Translations under genes and position numbers: made by a program
Source: SIG565 sp045613385
GTDB lineage: Bacteria; Bacillota; Clostridia; Oscillospirales; Acutalibacteraceae
Assembly (NCBI GenBank): GCA_045613385.1
Contig: JAZLAW010000001.1
Coordinates: 93,635-157,634 of the forward strand
Length of the DNA stretch: 64,000 nucleotides
Direction of reading: 5' to 3'
In this document: in pieces, positions 27,707-34,921 of the stretch
Position numbering within the stretch: position 1 is the stretch's first letter
Layout: every line of letters starts with the position of its first letter
Notes under the pieces: generated by a model
Database searches by the model: none
Told to the model about the DNA's origin: nothing
Seen by the model: only the letters and a program-made list of their open reading frames with translations

Positions 27707-29014
27707 TCACTTCCCAGCTTGCATTTCAGCAACTGATTCAAGAATTGCATCAGCCATATAATCAAGCTGTTCTTGTGACAAACCATAAAGCGGAAGATGT
27801 GTGAAGCGTTTGTAGAATACCTCCTCACAAACTGGACAGGTCTTTGCGATTTCATCAGAATCGTAACCCATTTGTTGAGTAACACGGAAACGATAAAGCG
27901 GTCCGAAGTGCGGAATGTTGGTAACACCCTTTTCTTCGAGCTTTTTCTTAAGTACTTGGATATCGCCGCCTGCTTTTGCAGGGTCGATTTGTAATAAGTA
28001 AAGATGGAATGTAGGTTTAATATCTTCATTACCTAAATCTTGGCAAATAATTGCATCATTTGCTGCTAAGCGGCTGTTAAGGTAAGCTGCTGCTTTTCTG
28101 CGCTCTTCGATGATTTGCTCGTTACGGGCAATTTGTAAAGATAAACCTAAGCCCTGAATTTCGGTTGTTGAGTAGTTTACTGCAACAAATGGCTCTTCCT
28201 TACCGGGAATTGCTGATACATCATAGAGCCAGTCTTTAATCTTATGGCTAAAATCCATACCAACGAAACGAGCGCGTTTCATATGTTCCTTAAAACCGGG
28301 GATTGTTGTGGTAACAATACCGCCTTCGCCAAAAGAAGTAATATTTTTAACTTCGTGGAAGCTAAAGCCGGCAAAGTCACCGATTGTACCGATTTTCTTG
28401 CCCTTATACATAGCACCGAAAGCATGCGCTGCATCTTCAAGTACTAAAATATTATGTTTTCTCGCAAGTTCCATAATCGGGTCCATATCTACGGGGTAAC
28501 CACCAATATGTACAGGAACTATCATCTTTGTTTTAGGTGTGATTTTTCTTGCAACATCGGCAGGATCCATATTAATCGTTACGGGGTCAACATCGGCAAA
28601 AACAAGTTTTGCGCCGATAGAAAGCGGATAAGCCATAGTGGCGATAAATGTTATAGCAGGAACAATAACTTCGTCGCCCGGTTTTAAGTTTGCATACTTA
28701 TAAGCAATTTCAAAACCCGATGTGGCATTGGTTACAAACGTACTGCTGTCAATACCGAGATAAGCGTTAGAAGCTTCTTCGGCCGCTTCAACCCTTGAAG
28801 CCAAAGATAATTTTCCGGGTGGTGTTGAGATTTTATCAAGTTTTTCAACCTGTGATTTTACAGCTTCGATGGCATCATCATACTCTTTGCCTTCGCCCTG
28901 CATCAAGAACTTAATAATCTCCATTAAGTCGTTAACGTTGTAGTTTTCGCCTACTGCCGCCCACGGTACCTTTGTGGCGCCTGTGTTATAGCGGAAATCT
29001 GTTGCTTTTGGCAT
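27707..29014 (-). CDS. DegT/DnrJ/EryC1/StrS family aminotransferase
   Basis: A 435-residue PLP-dependent aminotransferase of the sugar/cyclitol type. NATSGFEIAY at about 96-105 is the phosphate-binding region, EDAAHAFGA contains the PLP-contacting Asp194, and GFSFHEVKNITSFGEGG carries the PLP lysine Lys223. The C-terminal LYLLQIDP and FTHLPLYGLSQEQLDYM are normal for the fold. First gene of the four-gene minus-strand operon (aminotransferase, creatininase-like, oxidoreductase, YgjV-like), divergent from a PocR-AraC regulator. The product may be an amino sugar or aminocyclitol, but this cannot be decided. Confidence 0.92.
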   Translation of the reverse strand: MPKATDFRYNTGATKVPWAAVGENYNVNDLMEIIKFLMQGEGKEYDDAIEAVKSQVEKLDKISTPPGKLSLASRVEAAEEASNAYLGIDSSTFVTNATSGFEIAYKYANLKPGDEVIVPAITFIATMAYPLSIGAKLVFADVDPVTINMDPADVARKITPKTKMIVPVHIGGYPVDMDPIMELARKHNILVLEDAAHAFGAMYKGKKIGTIGDFAGFSFHEVKNITSFGEGGIVTTTIPGFKEHMKRARFVGMDFSHKIKDWLYDVSAIPGKEEPFVAVNYSTTEIQGLGLSLQIARNEQIIEERRKAAAYLNSRLAANDAIICQDLGNEDIKPTFHLYLLQIDPAKAGGDIQVLKKKLEEKGVTNIPHFGPLYRFRVTQQMGYDSDEIAKTCPVCEEVFYKRFTHLPLYGLSQEQLDYMADAILESVAEMQAGK

Positions 29015-29138
29015 AGAACTTCCCTCTTTCGAAAAATAATAGGATTTTAATCCATTTATATTATACCAATATTATAATTTATAAAAAAGTGCCTTTTTTC
29101 CACTGTTTTGTAACTATATTCCTAAAATATGAAATCTA

Positions 29139-29166
29139 TTGACAAAAATATAAAAAAATGTATAAT
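29139..29166 (+). promoter_or_regulatory. Sigma-A promoter of the PocR-AraC regulator gene
   Basis: Perfect consensus TTGACA and TATAAT with 16-base spacing. The -10 box overlaps an in-frame ATG at 29158, which therefore cannot be the translation start. The region also faces the divergent aminotransferase operon. Confidence 0.82.
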
Positions 29167-29199
29167 TTAAGGTATGATTTTACAACATCGGAGAACGAT

Positions 29200-29991
29200 A
29201 TGCTAATTAATTACGATATACCAAAAATAAATAAAGTTCTTGACGACTTTTATAATGCAACAGGCACAAGAATAGACCTATTCAGCGATGATTTCACACC
29301 AATTAGTTACAGTGGACATGAAATATGTAATTACTGCAATCTCATTCAACAAAAAAAATCGTGTAAGGATTCGTGCATGTTATTTGATAAAAAGTTGCTT
29401 GAAAAAAGTCAGAAAAGTCAAAAAACCGAACGCGACATTTGTCCGTACGGTCTTTTAAATATCGTGTCACCCATTATTTATGATTCGGCAGCAATCGGTT
29501 ATCTTTTTTTTGGTCAAATGAAAACTATTGAAAGCTTTGATAACCTAAAAGAATACGAAAAAGAATATGCTTTGCTCCCTCTTTACAGCATTTCTCAAGC
29601 TAAAAGTATTTCAAGTTTGGCGAAAATACTTATAGGTCATATTTTAACAGAGAATATGCTAAAACCTGATACCGCCGAAGCGTTGACAAAGGCTGTTACG
29701 TACATTAACGAAAATCTTGATAAGGACCTTTCCATAAAGCAAATCTCAAAAAACACTAATATTTCAAAAAGTGTATTATATAGTAAGTTTCATTCACGAT
29801 TTAATTGTACAATAGGTGAATATATAAACAAAAAAAGAATCGATATGTCGGTCGATTTGCTTTTAAAAACCTCACTATCAATCGAAGAAATATCGCAAAA
29901 ATGTGGTTTTTCAAGCGCATCATACTTCACTAAAACATTTAAACAACAAATGGGCATTACCCCTCTTAAATTTAAAAAAGCGCAGGCATAA
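29200..29991 (+). CDS. AraC-family regulator with N-terminal PocR-like sensor domain
   Basis: A 263-residue transcription factor. The first ~150 residues contain the PocR pattern: FYNATGTRIDLFSDDF, a Cys-rich segment with NYCNLIQQ, CKDSCMLFD and CPYGLLNIVSPI, then GYLFFGQM. The C-terminal ~100 residues hold two HTH motifs (KQISKNTNISKSVLYSKF and IEEISQKCGFSSASYFTKTF). I start it at ATG 29200, which has GGAG six bases upstream; the earlier ATG overlaps the -10 box. Divergent position implies control of the aminotransferase operon. The ligand is unknown. Its original terminator has been split by an insertion element. Confidence 0.9.
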   Translation: MLINYDIPKINKVLDDFYNATGTRIDLFSDDFTPISYSGHEICNYCNLIQQKKSCKDSCMLFDKKLLEKSQKSQKTERDICPYGLLNIVSPIIYDSAAIGYLFFGQMKTIESFDNLKEYEKEYALLPLYSISQAKSISSLAKILIGHILTENMLKPDTAEALTKAVTYINENLDKDLSIKQISKNTNISKSVLYSKFHSRFNCTIGEYINKKRIDMSVDLLLKTSLSIEEISQKCGFSSASYFTKTFKQQMGITPLKFKKAQA

Positions 29992-29993
29992 TG
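29983..29993. repeat. 11-base direct repeat flanking the IS remnant (left copy)
   Basis: CAGGCATAATG, identical to 30953-30963. It spans the stop codon of the AraC-type gene. Removing the intervening DNA and one copy restores a near-perfect terminator hairpin, so it is read as a target-site duplication. Confidence 0.75.
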
Positions 29994-30002
29994 TGAAGTG
30001 AT

Positions 30003-30044
30003 ATAGTGATGGTAGACACTAAAAAGAGTGTCTACCATCACTAT
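30003..30044. repeat. 18-base perfect inverted repeat at the left IS end
   Basis: Arms ATAGTGATGGTAGACACT and its exact complement flank AAAAAG, followed by TTTTTAT. It contains the left terminal repeat and could act as a rho-independent terminator for the upstream AraC-type gene. Confidence 0.75.
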
Positions 30045-30079
30045 TTTTATGTTAAGATAAAAGAAAGGAGTTGAATAAA

Positions 30080-30310
30080 ATGGGAAGACCAAAAGGTGGA
30101 ACAAATGTCAGTCACAGCAAAGAGGAAAAAGTGGTATTGGTAAAACGTATGTTGGCAGGAGAAAGCGGAAGACAATTAGAGAAGGAAACAGGAATTAGAT
30201 TACTATGTCGCAGATATCCACTCTCATTATCCCTCGCAAGGATACAGAAGTATTGCAGATACTTTGCTAAATCAGTACTGCTAGCTGGTTTCAGATGTTT
30301 CTGTGCTTAA
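30080..30310 (+). pseudogene. Truncated transposase orfA of IS3-family element
   Basis: The N-terminus MGRPKGGTNVSHSKEEKVV and LAGESGRQLEKETGI look like the start of the HTH OrfA protein, with AAAGGAG upstream. After about residue 40 the homology stops and the frame reads out-of-frame orfB sequence until a stop at 30308. Most of orfA, including its C-terminal helix and the frameshift window, is missing. Confidence 0.72.
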
Positions 30311-30914
30311 ATCTATGCAACGATTAGGAATTAAGGGGTTCGTTAGGAAACAAAAAAGTCCGACACCTATCAGTGCCGAACACAACAGATTCTCCAATGT
30401 TCTTAATCGAAATTTCCGTTCTGAAAAACCTATGCAGAAGATCGTTACAGACGTCACTTATATCAAGAACAAGGGTAAATGGTATTATCTGGCCTGTTAT
30501 TTAGATCTGTTCAACAACGAGATTGTAAATTGGGAACCGAGTGATGTGTTTGACAACCTGCTTGTGATGAAACCGGTAAAGCGAATCCTTGAAAAAGCAA
30601 AAAGTACCGGCACCCCTATCCTTTTGCACAGCGATCAGGTTGTCCAGTACTTATCAGCAGGTTATTGCAACCTGCTTAAATCTTACAACACAATTCAAAG
30701 TATGTCAAGAGCCGGAACGCCAAGAGACAATGCTGTAATGGAATCTTTCTTTGGACGATTGAAGGATGTTATGTCATCGCACTTCCAATATTGGAAGTGC
30801 GATGACATACATAAGGTGGTTGCCGACACTATTCACTATTTTAACTACATACGTCCCGTTCGAAAACTCAAAAGAAAACCGCCAGTCCAATACAGGCTTG
30901 AACTGGCAGCTTGA
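30200..30914 (+). pseudogene. Transposase orfB (integrase) with internal stop
   Basis: The frame that ends at 30914 can be read upstream as HYPSQGYRSIADTLLNQYC, then a TAG at 30282-30284, then LVSDVSVLKSMQRLGIKGF, the usual HTH_21 region. The rve integrase core follows with TDVTYI (Asp), LLHSDQVVQYLS (Asp; the usual Gly after Gln is Val) and NAVMESFFGRLK (Glu). The DDE residues are retained, but the nonsense codon and missing N-terminus make the gene inactive unless a downstream start is used. The N-terminal boundary is approximate. Confidence 0.8.
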
Positions 30915-30952
30915 AGTATTTCTTTTTTGTGTCTACTAACTATTGACTATTT

Positions 30953-30963
30953 CAGGCATAATG
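30953..30963. repeat. 11-base direct repeat flanking the IS remnant (right copy)
   Basis: CAGGCATAATG, identical to the left copy. It is followed by CCCGCGCTTTTT, the other arm of the terminator whose first arm AAAAAGCGC precedes the left copy. Confidence 0.75.
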
Positions 30964-30978
30964 CCCGCGCTTTTTAAT

Positions 30979-31980
30979 TTAATATGCTTTTAAATTGATT
31001 AGATGGGCTACCGATGGAATGCTCTGACCCTGCAAGATTGATGTTGGCGATAAAAGTGCGCCCGTTGCACAAAATAGGATGTTTTTATACTCCCCCGCTT
31101 CCATCTTTTTTAAGATGTGACCGGTTAGCACCGACGCCGAGCAACCGCATCCCGATGCACCTGCGTGTACATCTTGCTTTTCTAAATCATAAATCATTAA
31201 GCCGCAATCTTTGTGATTTGATTTAATATCTATTTTATCCGCATCTAAAAGTTCGTACAAAAGTGTCGAACCGACACTTCCAAGGTCACCCGTAAAAATT
31301 ACATCGTAATCTTTTGGATTAGTATTAGTATCTTTCAAAAATCTTTTTATAGTATCCGCTGCTGCAGGTGCCATTGCCGCGCCCATATTATTCTGGTCTT
31401 TTACTCCTAAATCTTGCACAGTACCAAAAGTTAGTGCGTCGACATATATTTTTTGTGGGGCATTGGATAATACCACCGCACCCGCGCCTGTTACTGTCCA
31501 CTGAGCCGTAGGCGTTCTTTGTGAGCCATATTCGAGTGGGAAACGATACTGTCGCTCGGCCGAACAAAAGTGCGACGATGTAACTGAAACAGTTTTCTCT
31601 GCCGCACCGCTTTCGATAAATATACTCGCTAAAGCCAGGGTCAGCGCCATCGTAGAACAAGCGCCGTAGACTCCTACAAATGGCATTTCAGTACCCCTTA
31701 GCCCAAACGAGCTACTGATACATTGGTTTAACAGGTCTCCTGCAAAAATGCAACTTATATCACCGAATTTCAGATTTTTCTTTTTTAACGCGGTTTCAAT
31801 AGCCAACTGTTGCATTTTACTTTCCGCTTTTTCAAAAGAGTCTTCACCGAATAACGAATCTTCACTCGTTATATCAAAGCACTCTCCAAGCGGTCCTTCT
31901 TTTTCTTTTTTACCGCCTATTGCCGCAAATGATAAAACCGACGGTTTATTTTTTAAAATAATCGTTTCTTTTTCTCGCAT
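30979..31980 (-). CDS. spoVAD: Stage V sporulation protein AD
   Basis: Thiolase-like fold protein of the SpoVA channel, which moves dipicolinic acid into the forespore and out at germination; SpoVAD binds dipicolinate directly in Bacillus. The 333-residue protein shows GKKEKEGPLGECFD near the N-terminus, FAGDLLNQCISSSFGLR, GVYGACSTMALTLALAS, SSHFCSAERQYRFPLEYG, TGAGAVVLS, and HAGASGCGCSASVL, all family hallmarks. It lies 10 bases after spoVAC. The usual spoVAE partner does not follow; an IS remnant lies downstream instead. Its substrate is made by dpaAB at 6-7.6 kb. Confidence 0.96.
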   Translation of the reverse strand: MREKETIILKNKPSVLSFAAIGGKKEKEGPLGECFDITSEDSLFGEDSFEKAESKMQQLAIETALKKKNLKFGDISCIFAGDLLNQCISSSFGLRGTEMPFVGVYGACSTMALTLALASIFIESGAAEKTVSVTSSHFCSAERQYRFPLEYGSQRTPTAQWTVTGAGAVVLSNAPQKIYVDALTFGTVQDLGVKDQNNMGAAMAPAAADTIKRFLKDTNTNPKDYDVIFTGDLGSVGSTLLYELLDADKIDIKSNHKDCGLMIYDLEKQDVHAGASGCGCSASVLTGHILKKMEAGEYKNILFCATGALLSPTSILQGQSIPSVAHLINLKAY

Positions 31981-31990
31981 TCAATACACC

Positions 31991-32437
31991 CTATTTAAAA
32001 AATTGTAAAATCAGATAAATTACTCCATAAATGACACTTGCCACTGTACCATACACAATAACGGGTCCGGCAATGCTAAACATTTTTGCCCCTACGCCTA
32101 AAACAAATCCTTCTTTTTTGAACTCTATGGACGGCGACACTACTGCATTTGCAAAACCGGTGATAGGTACCAGAGTTCCTGCACCCGCAACCTTTGCAAT
32201 GTTGTCGAAAACCTTAAGGCCAGTCAACAATGCTGCAATAAAAATCAATGTTACCGGTACCAACATCTTTACTACTTCTTCAGTAAGCCCAAAATACACA
32301 TACAATTCTCTGAATAACTGACCAATTACGCAAATCAGTCCGCCTATTACATATGCTGCAAAAAAGTTTCGTACTTTTTTTGATGGTGGAGAAACCCTCT
32401 TTACCATTTTATCGTATCTTTTATTAGAAATTTTCAT
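31991..32437 (-). CDS. spoVAC: Stage V sporulation protein AC
   Basis: A 148-residue membrane protein with a basic N-terminus (KRYDKMVKRVSPPSKK) followed by four hydrophobic segments. The SpoVAC features KNFFAAYVIGGLICVIGQ-like TM1, GAGTLVPITGFANAV and SPSIEFKKEGFVLGVGAKMF are clear. SpoVAC forms the mechanosensitive membrane channel for dipicolinic acid in the spore inner membrane. Expected to be made in the forespore under sigma-G, though I cannot identify the promoter with confidence. Upstream gene of the spoVAC-spoVAD pair. Confidence 0.95.
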   Translation of the reverse strand: MKISNKRYDKMVKRVSPPSKKVRNFFAAYVIGGLICVIGQLFRELYVYFGLTEEVVKMLVPVTLIFIAALLTGLKVFDNIAKVAGAGTLVPITGFANAVVSPSIEFKKEGFVLGVGAKMFSIAGPVIVYGTVASVIYGVIYLILQFFK

Positions 32438-32487
32438 AATATTCCCCTTTCATATCTATTTTGCACTTAAAAAAAGAAAATATAATA

Positions 32488-32518
32488 AAAAAACAGAAGT
32501 CATCTGACTTCTGTTTTT
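32488..32518 (-). terminator. Terminator overlapping the end of the VanZ-like gene
   Basis: AACAGAAGTCA and TGACTTCTGTT pair perfectly around TC with A and T runs outside. The hairpin includes the last codons and stop of the VanZ-like gene. Confidence 0.85.
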
Positions 32519-32979
32519 GTAAGCTTTTTAAATAGCGGATATACTGCGGCAGCACCCGAAACATTTAGAATTACATCATCAATATCACAACTGCCTGTTT
32601 GGAATAAAAACTGTAACGCTTCAATAAACACTGAAAACAAAATTAATAACAATAGTACAAAAATAAACTTATTAAGCCTTTTAAAGATGCGCGGAATATA
32701 AAATGTCAACGGCATTAACATAATTAAATTTCCCAAAATATTAATTATAAAATATGAAAAGGAAATTTTATTCTGAATCACTCCGTTAATATAAAGCCTA
32801 ACGGTTGCAAAAGGTATTAAATTTACAGAATTTTCAATATAATTAACAAATGAATTAAAATTTAAATTCTGTATATTAAAAATATTTCTGCCAAAAGCAT
32901 CTTCTAAAAGCGTAAAATCAATAAGAATTAACAAATAAACCGCCAGAAGAATCCACTCAAAAACTCGGATTTTTTTCAT
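32500..32979 (-). CDS. VanZ-like family membrane protein
   Basis: About 159 residues with four hydrophobic segments. The VanZ pattern is visible: an N-terminal helix, NLIPFATVRLYI, a central IINILGNLIMLMPLTFYIP, and C-terminal FSVFIEALQFLFQTGSCDIDDVILNVSGAAAVY. VanZ-like proteins include the teicoplanin-resistance VanZ, but most family members are of unknown function and this should not be read as a resistance gene. Start ATG at 32979 with AGGGG upstream; an upstream in-frame ATG lacks a ribosome site. Divergent from degV. Confidence 0.88.
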   Translation of the reverse strand: MKKIRVFEWILLAVYLLILIDFTLLEDAFGRNIFNIQNLNFNSFVNYIENSVNLIPFATVRLYINGVIQNKISFSYFIINILGNLIMLMPLTFYIPRIFKRLNKFIFVLLLLILFSVFIEALQFLFQTGSCDIDDVILNVSGAAAVYPLFKKLTKTEVR

Positions 32980-33131
32980 ACTACAGCCCCTGTTTAGTAA
33001 TATTAATATTATAAAAATATTAGTCATTACTGTCAACAATAAATTTATTATTGTTTTTGCGCCTTTTTAATGGTATAATACATAAAGTGATATTTTTCGT
33101 CACATATTCACAAAAAACGGAGGAATTTATT

Positions 33132-33995
33132 TTGAGCACCAAAAAAGTAATTATCACTAGTGACAGTACCAGTGACCTTTCCCCTGAATTAATTGAAAAA
33201 TATAATATAAAAATTTTACCTATGGGTGTAACCCTTGGGGATGAACTTTTTTACGATGGTAAAAATATTTCACCTGATGAAATTTATGCATATTTTGAAA
33301 AAACCCAAACTTTACCGAAGACATCAGCCATTAATATGACTGACTTTACTGATTTTTTCGCGCCTTTGGTTAATGAAGGATATGCCGTAATTAACTTTAC
33401 TATCAGTTCAGAAATGTCAACAACATTTAATAACAGCAGACTGGCGGCAGAAGAATTCGAAGATGTATACACAATAGATACACGAAATCTTTCAACCGGT
33501 AGCGGTTTACTTGTTTTAAGAGCAGCTGAAATGGCACAAAACGGTGACAGTGCAGAAAAAATTATTGAAGAAATTAACAGCATGATTGACCGCGTTGATG
33601 CTTCCTTTGTAATTGATAAACTCAACTATCTGCACAAAGGCGGCCGTTGTTCCGCCGTTGCCGCACTCGGTGCAAACCTTTTAAAACTCAAACCCTGTAT
33701 TGAAGTTAAAGGCGGAAAAATGGGTGTTGGTAAAAAATATCGCGGTAAATTCGGTGATGTTTTAAAAGAATATGTAAGTGACCGCTTAGCAGATGCGGCA
33801 GACATCGAGAAAACACGAATTTTTGTAACCCACGCAGGTTGCGATATGGAAATCGTTAATGCCGTTTTCGAACAAGTAAAAACTACATTGCCCTTTAACG
33901 AAATTCACTTAACCAGAGCGGGGTGCACCGTTTCCTCCCACTGCGGTCCTGACACTTTAGGTATTCTCTTTGTAAGAAAATCACCAATTAAGTAA
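33132..33995 (+). CDS. DegV family fatty acid-binding protein
   Basis: A 287-residue DegV protein. Such proteins (for example FakB) bind fatty acids and present them to the FakA kinase. Family features are ITSDSTSDLSPE near the N-terminus, LPKTSAINMTDF, TISSEMSTTFNNSRLA, VYTIDTRNLSTGSGLLVL, and FVIDKLNYLHKGGRCS. I start it at TTG 33132, which has GGAGG nine bases upstream; the longer reading frame begins with non-homologous, AT-rich sequence. No fakA is adjacent, so fatty-acid binding is family knowledge and the ligand is not certain. Confidence 0.93.
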   Translation: MSTKKVIITSDSTSDLSPELIEKYNIKILPMGVTLGDELFYDGKNISPDEIYAYFEKTQTLPKTSAINMTDFTDFFAPLVNEGYAVINFTISSEMSTTFNNSRLAAEEFEDVYTIDTRNLSTGSGLLVLRAAEMAQNGDSAEKIIEEINSMIDRVDASFVIDKLNYLHKGGRCSAVAALGANLLKLKPCIEVKGGKMGVGKKYRGKFGDVLKEYVSDRLADAADIEKTRIFVTHAGCDMEIVNAVFEQVKTTLPFNEIHLTRAGCTVSSHCGPDTLGILFVRKSPIK

Positions 33996-34004
33996 AAACG
34001 CATA

Positions 34005-34092
34005 TAATAAGGCAGGGGTAAATGAAGGATATCCTGCGCTTTCGGCGGTAGACAATGTCTATCTTCAAAATTACCGATTGACCCCTTTTATA
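34005..34092. other. Possible structured non-coding RNA between degV and the YesL-like gene
   Basis: Non-coding stretch with several nested complementary segments: GGGGT (34015-34019) with ACCCC (34081-34085), TGAAG with CTTCA, CGGTA with TACCG, AGAC with GTCT, and CGC/GCG around a TTTCG loop. A bidirectional terminator follows. It matches no RNA class I can name, and the transcribed strand is unclear. Confidence 0.35.
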
Positions 34093-34095
34093 TAC

Positions 34096-34126
34096 AAAAA
34101 GCACCCGAAATATCGGGTGCTTTTTT
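34096..34126. terminator. Bidirectional terminator
   Basis: AAAAAGCACCCGA pairs with TCGGGTGCTTTTT around a short loop, with T runs on both strands. It lies between the convergent degV region and the YesL-like gene. Confidence 0.88.
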
Positions 34127-34921
34127 CTATAATAATTCTTGTTCTGAAGACCCATCTTTAAGAACCCCAAGTCGACGGCGGAGGTCAATATCATCATCGG
34201 GATGATTTTCATAATACGGCTCAATCATATATTTCTTTATGTTACCAAAAACATTAAACTGAATAAGTAAAAACCTGTATCCTGGTAATACAAAAATTAC
34301 AATCAGGAAAAACAAAAACTGTGTAATGCCTACCCCAACTATTCCAAGACCGTAACAAAGTGCGTATATTAAAGCCATTCCTAACAGAATAATAACATTA
34401 TTTTTAAGCCCTAAAATTGTCAGTTTGAAACTGTTTGCATAGATTTCTTTGAGAGACAGTTTAAAGGTAATTAAAATAACCCAGATGTAATATCTCATCA
34501 TAAGGAAAAATATTAAAATTGATATGCACACGACCAGTCCTATGGTCTTAAGTTCATTCTGGAAATAAACAGTAAAAAAGTAAATATCAAAACCCAAAAA
34601 GCCAATCACAAGTAAATTTATAATACCTGCCGCCAATGCCGGTTTCCAGTTTTTCTTTATTGTATCAAAAAAATCACTTGTACCGAACGAGTGTGTATCA
34701 ACCGCCATATTTCTTGTTATATTTGTCATACCTGCAGCCGCAAAACCCGAAGGTATCACCAATAGCGTCAATAACCAATACCAAACCGAATTTATTGCCA
34801 ATTTCCAGAAATTTTTGATATATAACTCAAAAAAACGGATAATACCTACTTTTTCGGGCGCATTTTTTTCGACGCCCGGGCCTTCTTTTTCGTAATTAAA
34901 TAAACCAAAAAAACCTGCCAT
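34127..34921 (-). CDS. DUF624/YesL-like membrane protein
   Basis: A 264-residue protein with about five hydrophobic segments. It begins MAGFFGLFNYEKEGPGV, and the DUF624/YesL pattern is seen in FFELYIKNFWKLAINSVWYWLLTL, an AGMTNITRNMA segment, and DFFDTIKKNWKPALAAGII. The C-terminal acidic tail ends IEPYYENHPDDDIDLRRRLG. YesL is of unknown function and often near carbohydrate transporters; no such genes lie here. Its ATG directly adjoins the stop of the upstream membrane protein gene, so the two are likely coupled. Confidence 0.75.
   Translation of the reverse strand: MAGFFGLFNYEKEGPGVEKNAPEKVGIIRFFELYIKNFWKLAINSVWYWLLTLLVIPSGFAAAGMTNITRNMAVDTHSFGTSDFFDTIKKNWKPALAAGIINLLVIGFLGFDIYFFTVYFQNELKTIGLVVCISILIFFLMMRYYIWVILITFKLSLKEIYANSFKLTILGLKNNVIILLGMALIYALCYGLGIVGVGITQFLFFLIVIFVLPGYRFLLIQFNVFGNIKKYMIEPYYENHPDDDIDLRRRLGVLKDGSSEQELL

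Larger units (their letters stand above)
29994..30952 (+). mobile_element. Decayed IS3-family insertion element
   Basis: About 0.96 kb between 11-base direct repeats. The ends share an imperfect inverted repeat: GGTAGACACTAAAAAG on the left against the reverse complement of CTTTTTTGTGTCTAC on the right. It contains the start of an orfA, a junction, and the integrase half of an orfB with a DDE core. It is shorter than intact IS3 elements (about 1.2-1.5 kb), consistent with an internal deletion plus a nonsense mutation. Group within IS3 not determined. Confidence 0.82.

Noticed and set aside
29158..29199. Earlier start for the PocR-AraC regulator
   Set aside because: The ATG at 29158 is inside the promoter's -10 region and cannot be in the transcript.
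30071..30310. Independent small gene
   Set aside because: It is orfA of the IS remnant running into out-of-frame orfB sequence.
32500..32979. VanZ-like gene as a glycopeptide-resistance determinant
   Set aside because: The family is broad, no van genes are near, and sequence alone does not support resistance.
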